A DNA stretch of 64,000 nt from Pedobacter westerhofensis (GTDB lineage Bacteria; Bacteroidota; Bacteroidia; Sphingobacteriales; Sphingobacteriaceae): assembly GCF_900182595.1 (NCBI RefSeq), contig NZ_FXTN01000011.1, positions 124,001 through 188,000 of the forward strand, in the 5' to 3' direction. The position numbers were made by a program, and so were the translations under genes. This document shows, in pieces, positions 24,794-33,867 of this stretch. Under the pieces are notes generated by a model. It did not search any database, was not told the DNA's origin, and saw only the letters and a program-made list of their open reading frames with translations. How positions within the stretch are numbered: position 1 is the stretch's first letter; each line of letters begins with the position of its first letter.

Positions 24794-26929
24794 TTACGGC
24801 ATCCTTTTTAAGCCTTCCCACTTCACCTTCCATGTCCCGTCTTTCGGAAAGCCGGGATTTTGGTCCGCAGCTCCGTCCCAACCTGCGCACATCATGGCTA
24901 CGGCAGTAAGCAGGCCCCCGTTTCCGGGCAGATAAAGGCGCAGGCGTTCATCCTGGTAATTATGGCCATTGTCCAGATAAGTATTCGTCTTTACGTTCAT
25001 CATCAGGGCATCAATGGCCTTATCCGGTAATCCGAGCCGCGCTGCAGTCATGGCCGTCATCGGGAAGTCCCAGCCCCAGGTTTTATCCCAGCTCCAGGAT
25101 TTCCATACCAGATCAAATGTTTTGCGCATCACCTGCTTGTCCAGCAGGCTGGTTTCAGGCAGCATGCCATAGGCACCCAGTACCGAGGGATGATCAGTTT
25201 TATATTCAGGATTGGTATATGAATCTTTAGCGCTTTCGGCAGCAAGGTACACACCATCCTGCAGTGGCAGCGGAGAAAGCTTAGCCAGGATATCGTCCCA
25301 TTTCTTTTCCCTGGGCAGCTCCAGGCGTTCTCTCCATGCCTGCGCAGTTTTTAACGCCCAGTTCCAGTAGGCCAGTTCGTAGGTTGGGTTAAAGGTCTCT
25401 TCGGCTTTAAATCTTTCCTGTGCAGGGATCAGTCCCGGCCCAAGCACATAACGGTCTTTTGCCTGGTCGTAATGTGCAAAAGAAGCCATAAACTCCGCGG
25501 TGCCAAAAACAACGTCCTTATATTTCTCAAGTGTCTGCCGGTTGGGATGTGCCCGGTAATCCATTTCTGCAAAGGTGATGATATGCGGCTGTTGCCAGAT
25601 CAGTAGTGCACCTACAGATGAAGGACTTTCGTTCCCGTTGTTATCGGTCATCTTCTGCCAGCGCAGGCCCTCAAAACCCTGGCGTTCTGCCAGCTTCTTC
25701 GCGCCCGATGCCACTTTAAAATACCAGTCGGCACTCTTTTCCAGCAGTTCCGGGCGGCCCCACATACCAAAATGCAGCATATGCCACCAGGTCATCTCCA
25801 GGTGAGGTTTTCCAAACCAGCTGTTATAGGTTAACCCTGTTTCCTGCGGAGGGGTTGAACCGGCACACTGGATCCTGGTAAGATACTGTGACAGTACAAT
25901 ACGGCGCTCCAGTTCTTTTGCACGGGGATCGCTGCTTCCTGCAAGGTCTACGGCACCACCGCTTTGCCAGAATGATTTCCAGGCCAGAATGCTGTTGCTT
26001 TCTGTAGCAGCAAACAGCGGAATCGCCTTTGCCGGTTTTTGAGGTGTGAACCAAACACTCAGGTCAATACCCCCCATGCTTTTGTCAGGCCTTAGCACAA
26101 ATGAATGTTTTTCTTTGGAAGAGAGCAAAGCTTTCCCTGTCCAGTTTAAAGCAGCAAAATAGGCCGCAGAATCCAGCTGGTGACTGATCAGGGCCTCATT
26201 GGCCTGAGCCTTTACAATCGCAGAGCGGTGTTTACCGGCCGAAGCGAAGTTATCTCCCACGTCTGCCCATTCGCCGGTAGGATATGGAAAGCGGAGCCTG
26301 ATCCTTAAACGTCCCTGACTGATCAGGGCTGATTTTACCCTGACAGAAACAATATCATCGGTCTGGTCACAAACGGTTAACACTTCAACAGGGATATTTT
26401 CTATCGTGAACGAACTTTTGATCTCCCCTTTCCACAGGTCAAGCTCCTGGTGGATATTTTTAATATCTGAAGGACCTGCAGCTTTGCCATTTTTAAGATC
26501 TATCTCAAAACCCAGGCAACCCAGCTGTAAGCGGTGCACATTCTGGCGGAACCAGTCAGACGCCTTCTTACTTCTTTCGGGTTTTTTGATCTGCACAACA
26601 TAGCTCACCTTACGACCATATTGCTGATAATCCCTGAGGGATTCAGAGATGCGGTAACCCGCGGTATCTTTAAAGGTATCCCAGCCCCATTCAGACTGCG
26701 TGCCCAGAGGGATGCCCGTCCTGTAGCTTTCCGGGAAAGTCTGCAGCCCTGTAGCATCTGCTGTAAAAGCAAATTTCCCATTGCCTACCGACAATGAGGA
26801 GAGTGAATCAATCTTGTCCACGTGTACGTTATGCCGGCTGACCAGCGCAGGGCGGTCAATTTTTTGCGCCATTATACTGCTGTAACATAGCAGCAAACAC
26901 ATTGTCAGTGGTCCTGTCTTTAACTTCAT
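24794..26929 (-). CDS. Secreted (alpha/alpha)6-barrel protein, clan GH-L-like, family not assigned
   Basis: The 711-residue protein has a signal peptide (MCLLLCYSSIMAQ). An N-terminal beta-sandwich (about residues 30-280) is followed by a helical domain with TWWHMLHFGMWGRPELL near 395, GALLIWQQPHIITFAEM near 445, EETFNPTYELAYWNWALKTA near 520 and DYTW-like WDKTWGWDFPMTAMTAARLG near 620. This architecture resembles GH65, GH95 and related families, but I cannot place it in a known one. Conserved Glu and Asp in the last two motifs are candidate catalytic residues. It overlaps the upstream gene by four bases (ATGA), so the two are translationally coupled. Confidence 0.6.
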   Translation of the reverse strand: MKLKTGPLTMCLLLCYSSIMAQKIDRPALVSRHNVHVDKIDSLSSLSVGNGKFAFTADATGLQTFPESYRTGIPLGTQSEWGWDTFKDTAGYRISESLRDYQQYGRKVSYVVQIKKPERSKKASDWFRQNVHRLQLGCLGFEIDLKNGKAAGPSDIKNIHQELDLWKGEIKSSFTIENIPVEVLTVCDQTDDIVSVRVKSALISQGRLRIRLRFPYPTGEWADVGDNFASAGKHRSAIVKAQANEALISHQLDSAAYFAALNWTGKALLSSKEKHSFVLRPDKSMGGIDLSVWFTPQKPAKAIPLFAATESNSILAWKSFWQSGGAVDLAGSSDPRAKELERRIVLSQYLTRIQCAGSTPPQETGLTYNSWFGKPHLEMTWWHMLHFGMWGRPELLEKSADWYFKVASGAKKLAERQGFEGLRWQKMTDNNGNESPSSVGALLIWQQPHIITFAEMDYRAHPNRQTLEKYKDVVFGTAEFMASFAHYDQAKDRYVLGPGLIPAQERFKAEETFNPTYELAYWNWALKTAQAWRERLELPREKKWDDILAKLSPLPLQDGVYLAAESAKDSYTNPEYKTDHPSVLGAYGMLPETSLLDKQVMRKTFDLVWKSWSWDKTWGWDFPMTAMTAARLGLPDKAIDALMMNVKTNTYLDNGHNYQDERLRLYLPGNGGLLTAVAMMCAGWDGAADQNPGFPKDGTWKVKWEGLKRMP

Positions 26930-27996
26930 GTGATCTTAAATATAAATGGTGAAGCAGTCATATATTTCCCTCCCTGCGAGGTAGTAAACAGGTAGGTAGC
27001 CTTTCCCTTTTGAAAAAGCAGCTGCGGGCGTTCAAACCGTCCGTATTTTTTAAGGTAAGAAGGAGGAGGCGGTTGTGTAATATGATAATGAGCTGCGTCA
27101 AAATAGGCGATCTGCGGAGCCGACCATTTAATGCCATCCCGGGATTCCATGATCAGCCCATCCTCATGGTTGAAAATTCCCATGTCCCGGGCTATAATTT
27201 TAAATTTCCCTTTTTCGCGCCATACAAAAGCATCTTCAAACTGCTTGTTGCCTCCTTTTGATGAAAAATCAATGACCGGATTGCCCTGGTATTTTTTGTA
27301 GGGCCCCTCCAGCTTGTCGGCAATCGCAAGCCCGTATTTTCTGTTGCCACGGATTACCGGATCGGTTGAATTTTCATACTCGCTGGTATTCCAGGATTTA
27401 TAGTACAACCAGTACTGCCCGTTGGGATGTTTGATAAAGGCAGGATTTGTGGTACAATGATCGTCCCAGGCACCGGTTTCGCCTGCCTGGAGCAAGGGCT
27501 GATCCGGTCTGGTCCAGGGGCCATCCAAAGAATCCGCAGTGGCCAGGCCAATCCTTTTGGTATTGGTTTTGCCATTGGAGTTGCCCATAAAGAAAAGGCA
27601 GTATTTGCCGTCCACCTTTTTGATCAGCGGGTTATGGCAGGTAGTGGCATCCCAGAAACCCGGGCCACGCGGTGCCAGGATCACTTCATTAAACTTAAAT
27701 TCTGATTCCGGGGAATCCGCAACTGCATGGCAGATTTCAGATCCATTGATCCATCCGCCCATTTTCTTTGTTGCTACCCACCGCGAAAAGAACAGATGTA
27801 TTTTTCCGTCCTCTCCCTCAACAGGGCTGTTGCACCATACATAATAACCTTCCATTTCCAATGCCCTGCCCACTGGTTTGAGATGTTTGGAAAACTCAGA
27901 AACATCAGGATTATTTTCGGCAGCAGGTGCCGTATCCGGCAGCAGGCCGGCAGCTGTGAGCAATGCCATTCCAGAAATAAAGTCTCTTCTCTTCAT
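26926..27996 (-). CDS. Five-bladed beta-propeller glycoside hydrolase (GH43/GH117-like)
   Basis: The 356-residue protein begins MKRRDFISGMALLTAAG, a signal with a twin Arg. It shows the propeller blade pattern of GH43/GH117-type enzymes: IHLFFSRW, DATTCHNPLIKKVDGKYCLFF, IGLATADSLDGPWTRP, TTNPAFIKHPNGQYWLYYKSW, FEDAFVWREKGKFKII, and ERPQLLFQKGKATYLFT. Blade-edge Asp and Glu residues (DATTCHNP, QFEDAFVW) are in places typical of catalysis. The substrate is probably a side-chain sugar of pectin, such as arabinose or galactose, by context only. The ATG at 27996 is chosen over 28020 because it begins the signal sequence. Confidence 0.7.
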   Translation of the reverse strand: MKRRDFISGMALLTAAGLLPDTAPAAENNPDVSEFSKHLKPVGRALEMEGYYVWCNSPVEGEDGKIHLFFSRWVATKKMGGWINGSEICHAVADSPESEFKFNEVILAPRGPGFWDATTCHNPLIKKVDGKYCLFFMGNSNGKTNTKRIGLATADSLDGPWTRPDQPLLQAGETGAWDDHCTTNPAFIKHPNGQYWLYYKSWNTSEYENSTDPVIRGNRKYGLAIADKLEGPYKKYQGNPVIDFSSKGGNKQFEDAFVWREKGKFKIIARDMGIFNHEDGLIMESRDGIKWSAPQIAYFDAAHYHITQPPPPSYLKKYGRFERPQLLFQKGKATYLFTTSQGGKYMTASPFIFKIT

Positions 27997-28023
27997 GTAG
28001 TGTTGATGATTGATCGTCAATAG

Positions 28024-28815
28024 TTACTTCCTAATCATGTAACGTGTGAGGGGGCATTTCTTCAGTACCTGCAGTCCCTCTGCAACAGAGGCCGCATTGA
28101 TCTTTGCTCCTTCAGTATTGGTATGCGTATGGTCGGAAGGAAAATAAGCCTTAACCACAGACTCGCCCGCAGCATCGTATTTATCTGCGGTGATCCTGTT
28201 GAGGTCCACAAAATAAACTCCAGCCGATTTTGCCACCTGCTCTGCCCAGCCGCCATAGCCCTGCTCGCTGCGCAGCACCTTGCCATCCTTCCAGTCGCTT
28301 CTCGGGATCGGGGAGCAAACAATTGCAGTTGCCCCTTTTGCTTTGGCCTCGCTGATGATTTTGCGGAGATACCATCCATAAGTATAAACTACTTCCTGCT
28401 TTTTGGTGATCGGGTTATAAATATCTTTACTTTCTGTGCCTACGCCTTTGATGGTGCCGCGGGCCCGTGCGGTATCATCGAGGGGACTGCCGTCATTGTG
28501 GCCAAACTGCATCATTACAAAATCACCAGGCTTTAGCCTCACCAGCACACTGTCCCAGAGCCCCTTGCTGATAAATGTTCTTGAGCTTGTGCCCCCAAGT
28601 GCATGGTTCTCGATGTTAATTTTGCCTTTATCAAAATAATCGCCAATGAAATCACCCCATCCCCACATGTTGCCGGCACCTTTTCCTGATCCGTTCTTTA
28701 CCGTAGAATCGCCGATCACAAACAGTGTAGGTTTATCTTTCAGCAGGGTAAATGCTGTAGAAAAGGATAAAACAGCAAGAAGTGCCAAACCCAGGTATTT
28801 TTTTTGTGTGCTCAT
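28024..28815 (-). CDS. Rhamnogalacturonan acetylesterase (CE12, SGNH hydrolase)
   Basis: The 263-residue protein has a signal peptide and all SGNH blocks: FVIGDSTVKNG (block I, nucleophile Ser) near residue 33, HALGGTSSRTF (block II Gly) near 72, FGHNDGS (block III Asn) near 103 and SDHTHTNTEGA (block V Asp and His) near 228. The order and spacing match CE12 rhamnogalacturonan acetylesterases, which remove O-acetyl groups from galacturonate in the backbone so that other enzymes can act. It lies seven bases after GH28 in the operon. Confidence 0.9.
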   Translation of the reverse strand: MSTQKKYLGLALLAVLSFSTAFTLLKDKPTLFVIGDSTVKNGSGKGAGNMWGWGDFIGDYFDKGKINIENHALGGTSSRTFISKGLWDSVLVRLKPGDFVMMQFGHNDGSPLDDTARARGTIKGVGTESKDIYNPITKKQEVVYTYGWYLRKIISEAKAKGATAIVCSPIPRSDWKDGKVLRSEQGYGGWAEQVAKSAGVYFVDLNRITADKYDAAGESVVKAYFPSDHTHTNTEGAKINAASVAEGLQVLKKCPLTRYMIRK

Positions 28816-28822
28816 ATTTTGA

Positions 28823-30238
28823 TCATTTAATATTCATATCTGATGCATCTTTCAGAACAGGTTTGCCCTGATCATCCGCAGTAATCTTTACATTTTTAAA
28901 ATTCCAGCCCCTGGCATGGTCAATCAGCCCTGCTGATTCGGCAGTTACGTTAACATTCTGTAAATTGTAGTTGATCAGTTTTGATTGTTCCGTCCCATTT
29001 GCATTGATGGCCACCTTGGCCCCTTTAATATTGATATTGGAGATATATACATCTTTAAAAACCGGAATTCCTTTCTCTGCCGGCTCCACTTTGGTCAGCA
29101 GTTTTTTCCAGTGTGCAGGCAGGCTGGCCTCGTTGTAGCCCTCCGGTAATTTAGAATAACTGTAGGACGGGTTCCAGTTCATATTGATCTGTAAAAACGT
29201 GCCTATACTGTCCATCGCTATATTTTCAAAATAAATATCCTCCACTGTCCCGCCTCTGGTAACGGCCGACTTCATATTGAGTGCGTTTTTTGTGCCCTTG
29301 CCCCTAAGGTCTGTGGCCAGAATATGCCGGATACCACCGGAAGTCTCGCTTCCAAGCGTGAGCAGCCCCCCTCCCTTACGGGCAAGGCATTTGCGGATCA
29401 CCACATATTCTGTGGGACGGTTTACCCTTAGCCCGTCCCAGTCGCGGCCAGACTTGATACAAAAGTTATCATCATTACAGTCGATATCACAGTTTTCTAC
29501 CAGTACCCATGAGGATGAATCAATATCTACACCATCAGTACTTGGCCCATGGCCGCCCACATTATTCTGGATCAGCAGGCCATCCACGGTAACGTGGTCA
29601 GAATACAGGACCTGGACAGTCCAGAAACCAGCCTGCTGCAGCGTGAGGCCCTTCAGGGTAACATCGGCAGAGCCGGAAATCAATACTGTCCGCGGTCTTT
29701 TTGCATCATAATCGATGATCCAGCGCAAGCCTTTGGCATCATACTCTTTCCTCATTTTCCAGTACATGTCCCAGAAAACTCTCCCCTGTGCATGTACCAG
29801 TCCATCGCCGGAAACGGCCACATTTTTACTGCCGATCACATTGATCAGCGCTGCCGGCCACTTCATTTCAATACCGGCGATACGGGTTTCCATTTCAGGA
29901 TAATCTTTGATATCCTGGCTGCCTTTCAGTTTCACCCCTTTGGCTATTTTTAAATGAACGCCGTCTTTCAGAAAAATGGAACCTGTAAGGTAAACCCCGG
30001 GTTCAAAAGTAACCACGCCGCCGCCGGCAGCGGCACATTCGTCGATTGCTTTCTGAATGGCGCCGGTATGCAGCACCGCACTGTCTTTAGCCAAAGCAAC
30101 TTTGAAAATCTGCTTTTTGGAGGGCTGTATTCTTGCTCCAACCTTTTTTACCCATTCATCTTTTGTTTGTGCCTTTCCGATTTGGGCAGCAGCCATCATC
30201 AGCAGGAAACAGCAGAGGATATATTTGTTCTTCATCAT
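28823..30238 (-). CDS. GH28 hydrolase, rhamnogalacturonan-type active site
   Basis: The 471-residue protein has a signal peptide ending at GKAQ and a right-handed beta-helix (VAVSGDGLVHAQG, TLKGLTLQQAGFWTV). The GH28 acidic residues are present: STDGVDID (Asp235, Asp238) and CNDDNF (Asp256, Asp257). The position that is GHG in polygalacturonases reads GGG (residues 289-291) before LLTLGSETSGG, so the catalytic-site His is replaced by Gly. Loss of that His is what I recall for GH28 rhamnogalacturonan hydrolases, and it fits the locus. Position 30235 is an alternative start. It begins two bases after DUF4450. Confidence 0.88.
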   Translation of the reverse strand: MMKNKYILCCFLLMMAAAQIGKAQTKDEWVKKVGARIQPSKKQIFKVALAKDSAVLHTGAIQKAIDECAAAGGGVVTFEPGVYLTGSIFLKDGVHLKIAKGVKLKGSQDIKDYPEMETRIAGIEMKWPAALINVIGSKNVAVSGDGLVHAQGRVFWDMYWKMRKEYDAKGLRWIIDYDAKRPRTVLISGSADVTLKGLTLQQAGFWTVQVLYSDHVTVDGLLIQNNVGGHGPSTDGVDIDSSSWVLVENCDIDCNDDNFCIKSGRDWDGLRVNRPTEYVVIRKCLARKGGGLLTLGSETSGGIRHILATDLRGKGTKNALNMKSAVTRGGTVEDIYFENIAMDSIGTFLQINMNWNPSYSYSKLPEGYNEASLPAHWKKLLTKVEPAEKGIPVFKDVYISNINIKGAKVAINANGTEQSKLINYNLQNVNVTAESAGLIDHARGWNFKNVKITADDQGKPVLKDASDMNIK

Positions 30239-30240
30239 AA

Positions 30241-33200
30241 TTATAACGTTAAGGTAAGCCCCATCAGTCCGATCACTACATCATTGGCGAGGGTAACCAG
30301 CCGCAGGCTTTTTAAATCTTTTGTTTGATCAAGGGGCAGGTCAAGCACTGTTGCCGCACCGCCCGGTATTGCCTGCTGATCTGCTGCTCTTCTTTTTAGC
30401 CCGCTCTCTGTCAAACCTGTCTTCAGATGAATCCTCGGCGGCCTCGGCTGTTTAAGACCGAATGCAAAATCATCAGTATAATAATCTTCCTGAATTGGCC
30501 ACCAGCTTTCAGGGTTACGCAATATCAGCACTGATGAAGAGCCATCGGTATACGTAATAATAACTTTACCATTATCAAACTGGCTTTGCATCGGATTTGT
30601 AGATCCTGCCATCAGTAAATACGCATGGCCTGCTTTACCCGACAGCGGGATTTCCTTTTCTGCGGGGTAATTATCCCAGCGGGAGCTAAAGAGGATATTC
30701 AACGAATCCATGTTTCCGGGTGTTCTGAATTGAATGCCCTGCGGCAGGCTGATCTGGTTGGCACTACCGGCCAGTTTACGCAAGCCTGTATCATCAATAT
30801 CAGGATTTTCCAGCGAATGCGGCCAGTCGCCGATTCCCTGCCATGGTATTTGCAGTGTCGGGCCCTCCTGCGGGCGCGGCGATAAGTATTTGTTTTTAAA
30901 AATTTGCGTGACGCCTGCGTTAAAATAAGAAGACAGGTCTACAGACCGCTGGTGTATATCCTTATGATCTACATTCCAGTTGATCAGCTGATCGCTGAAC
31001 ACTTCTTCATTTCCGCTTACAAAGCTCACTGTATTTGTCCCTGTTCTCACAAATCTTTCGCTAATACTAATCTGTACAGGTTCGTTTGAAGGAAGAACTA
31101 TTTCTTTTTCAAAGCCATTTACTTTTAAAAACCCTTTAACCGCTGTTCCCCTGTGATTAACTGCAGCAAATAACAGCTTGTTTTTTTCCTGCACAACTGC
31201 CGGAACAAAAGACACGGGCTGCAGCAGCTCAAAACAGAGGGGGTACCACCAGCTAAGGCCATTCATTTTAAGCTGGATAAAAGCTGTTTTGCTGCCCCTT
31301 GCACCGCCGAGCCTGGCAGTAAAAGATGAGCCTTTAAACTTTACGTCAGAGAGCATTTTCTGCGGATCATTTACACCGGTAACTGAGATATTTGCACCTG
31401 CATCCAGCTGAAGCCGATCGCCAATGGCATATTGTTTCCTGACCGCCAATGTTTTAAAAGCTTCGCCCTTCCATACAATTTCTAACGATATTTTCTTGAC
31501 CGTATTGGCAGGGATTTTGATTTCAATTACCGGCATGCCAATGGCAGCAGGCATAACTTGCCAGTCTATCCTGGATCCATTTAATTTCAGGCTGCTGACA
31601 GACTGTGCCAGCGCTTTTACCCGTAATTTGACAGTCATTGCTTTCCCAAATTCGGGCATGATGGTATACTGCTCTGTTTTTCCCTTTCTCTTAAAACTAA
31701 AGAAGATATCCGGAGTGCTGATCGAAGCGTGGTCCCATGCTGCAGGAAAACCAGGACTGATCACCAGGCTGTGATCCAGCGCATCGGGCACAATACCAAA
31801 TAAACCTTCTACCAGTGCCCTTGAAGAGATGCCGACAGGATCTGCAAAATCACGGTAGGCTTCGCCCCTCACAGCATCATAATGAGAGATCTGCACAAAA
31901 TTACCGGGGCTTCCGCCCAGGTACATATCTGCCAGCAGTTCACTCTTAAAAAGTTTAAATCCTTCTTCATTTCTGCCGGCCTGCCAGTTGGCCAGGGCGG
32001 TATGCATCGATTCGGCCATCACCACATTATTGAGCGACCAGGTATAGGGCATCCAGCTGGTGGTAGATAAAGTATAGTACTGCCCCTTGTCCAAACCTTT
32101 TGCATTTACCGGAATATGAGGAATGGATTCGTCAACGTAGCGTAAGCTCTGGTAGGCCTGGAAAGCATCAGGAACGTTTGAGTCGATACTGTGATATACC
32201 GTCCATAATGCTGCCGAAGGATGTACCTGTTTTAGCCCCAGTGCATCCTTATATTCTGCAAATACACCGGAGCCTGGCAGCCAGAGGCTGGTGTTCATGG
32301 CCTTTAATATTTTTGAGGCTTCAGTTTGATAAGGCCGGGGCGATTCTCCTATCAGTGCCGCAATTCTTGCAGCCATGACATTGGCCCTGTAATTATAGGC
32401 TGATGAATGGGTAACTGCACCACCGCTGTAATACAGCGCATCACTAGCCCATATTACGGCGTAGGCATCATATAATCCATCATTATCAGGATCGAAATTG
32501 CGCTTTTCCCAGGCAAGATGGCGCTGGATTACCGGCCACATTTCCTTTGCGAATTTCAGGTCTCCCGTCCAGTTGAAATGCCAGAGCAGCTCATCTATAT
32601 AAACGAGGTTCATATCATAATGATGCGGGCGGATAGATTTACCATCGGGATCACGGCTGATATAACCGGAACTGAACATGGATGTTCCCATTTTCTCCTG
32701 ATGCCGGGCCAGATGGAAAGCCGTGTCCGGGATTACCGGTCCGGATAGAGGAGATAAAACCTGGGATTTTGCATATGCCCGAAAGTGTGTTTTTGCGCGG
32801 TCATGCCATCCCAGCGGATCTGCCGTATATGGACCGCGCCAGCCATTCAGCCGCATTCTCCAGCCTACGGCACCGTGCATATAGGAAGGTTCTTCCCAGA
32901 TCGCATCAGATGCAATGCTGATGGCGGCACCAATGGTATTGATGTATGGGTCTGGCGTATTGATTTTGATGCGCCCTGCAATTTTCTCCCTGGATGCTTC
33001 CGAAGCATCAAATAGGGCGGCAAGACTGTTATATTTTGGTGATGATGATCCTTCCCTGATCAGTACATACTGCTCTTCTCCTGCTGTGAGGGTTTTGGTA
33101 CTGCTGACTGCAGGTTGTGTGACAGCATCGCTTTGCTGAAATAAGGAAGGGCTGCCCAACTGCCCTGCATCTGAAAGTTTTAATTTTGCGGGGAAAACCC

Positions 33201-33864
33201 CGGATAAAGCCGAGGCCTTAGCATATTTTAAATTGAAAGCGCCTGCATTCAGACTGTACTGGTTGCCAGTACAATCTTCAGGCTTCAGGTAGAAACTTGA
33301 TTCGGGATCCGGTCCCATATCGCCGGAACGGCTGAACTTTTTGCCGCTTGCCCCTCCAAATGCGTAGACCAGCTGAAGATCTTTTACCGGCCCATCTATC
33401 CAGGCTTTTAAAATCAACCCTTCGGCATCGGCCAAGGCGAGAACAACCACGTGCAATGCAGCTTTCCCCAATAAAGGGTCATGGACAACATAACTCATTT
33501 TTCCGGGGGTGTACCTTGCAATAATATCCTGCGCTTTGATCAGCCAGAGGCTCTTTGTACCGCGGGACAATCCAATCTGAAGGTTTCCGCCCATTCCGGG
33601 CATGTACAGTGCAAATTCCGGCAGGTCGCCTGCCTCAACGCGAAATGCGGTGTGGCTCCCATAAATGGCGCGGTTAAACCTCCGGCTGCCGTTGCGGATC
33701 ACGAAATCCGCACCTTCAGGGTGGTAGCGCAGCGAACGTTCTTCACCATGCCAGGGCTGTTGCTTAAGCATAACCGGGTAGAGCTCTTGTGCCGCTGCAG
33801 TACAGCCACACAAGAGCAATGCGGTCAGGAATTGGCCTAACAGTTTTCCCTGTTGGAAGCCCAT
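30241..33864 (-). CDS. DUF4450 domain protein, large secreted PUL protein
   Basis: The 1207-residue protein has a lipoprotein-like or Sec signal (FLTALLLCGCTAAAQE). Residues 35-250 match the start of DUF4450 (RYHPEGADFVIRNGSRRFNRAIYG). A central helical domain (residues 330-700) looks like an (alpha/alpha)6 barrel: AVGWRMRLNGWRGPYTADPLGWHDRAK, NFDPDNDGLYDAYAVIWASDALYYSGG, TTSWMPYTWSLNNVV. The last 400 residues are beta-rich, with IPWQGIGDWPHS near 1025. DUF4450 proteins recur in pectin PULs of Bacteroidota; I know of no activity I can cite with confidence. A glycoside hydrolase role is inferred from the fold. Confidence 0.75.
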   Translation of the reverse strand: MGFQQGKLLGQFLTALLLCGCTAAAQELYPVMLKQQPWHGEERSLRYHPEGADFVIRNGSRRFNRAIYGSHTAFRVEAGDLPEFALYMPGMGGNLQIGLSRGTKSLWLIKAQDIIARYTPGKMSYVVHDPLLGKAALHVVVLALADAEGLILKAWIDGPVKDLQLVYAFGGASGKKFSRSGDMGPDPESSFYLKPEDCTGNQYSLNAGAFNLKYAKASALSGVFPAKLKLSDAGQLGSPSLFQQSDAVTQPAVSSTKTLTAGEEQYVLIREGSSSPKYNSLAALFDASEASREKIAGRIKINTPDPYINTIGAAISIASDAIWEEPSYMHGAVGWRMRLNGWRGPYTADPLGWHDRAKTHFRAYAKSQVLSPLSGPVIPDTAFHLARHQEKMGTSMFSSGYISRDPDGKSIRPHHYDMNLVYIDELLWHFNWTGDLKFAKEMWPVIQRHLAWEKRNFDPDNDGLYDAYAVIWASDALYYSGGAVTHSSAYNYRANVMAARIAALIGESPRPYQTEASKILKAMNTSLWLPGSGVFAEYKDALGLKQVHPSAALWTVYHSIDSNVPDAFQAYQSLRYVDESIPHIPVNAKGLDKGQYYTLSTTSWMPYTWSLNNVVMAESMHTALANWQAGRNEEGFKLFKSELLADMYLGGSPGNFVQISHYDAVRGEAYRDFADPVGISSRALVEGLFGIVPDALDHSLVISPGFPAAWDHASISTPDIFFSFKRKGKTEQYTIMPEFGKAMTVKLRVKALAQSVSSLKLNGSRIDWQVMPAAIGMPVIEIKIPANTVKKISLEIVWKGEAFKTLAVRKQYAIGDRLQLDAGANISVTGVNDPQKMLSDVKFKGSSFTARLGGARGSKTAFIQLKMNGLSWWYPLCFELLQPVSFVPAVVQEKNKLLFAAVNHRGTAVKGFLKVNGFEKEIVLPSNEPVQISISERFVRTGTNTVSFVSGNEEVFSDQLINWNVDHKDIHQRSVDLSSYFNAGVTQIFKNKYLSPRPQEGPTLQIPWQGIGDWPHSLENPDIDDTGLRKLAGSANQISLPQGIQFRTPGNMDSLNILFSSRWDNYPAEKEIPLSGKAGHAYLLMAGSTNPMQSQFDNGKVIITYTDGSSSVLILRNPESWWPIQEDYYTDDFAFGLKQPRPPRIHLKTGLTESGLKRRAADQQAIPGGAATVLDLPLDQTKDLKSLRLVTLANDVVIGLMGLTLTL

Positions 33865-33867
33865 GTT

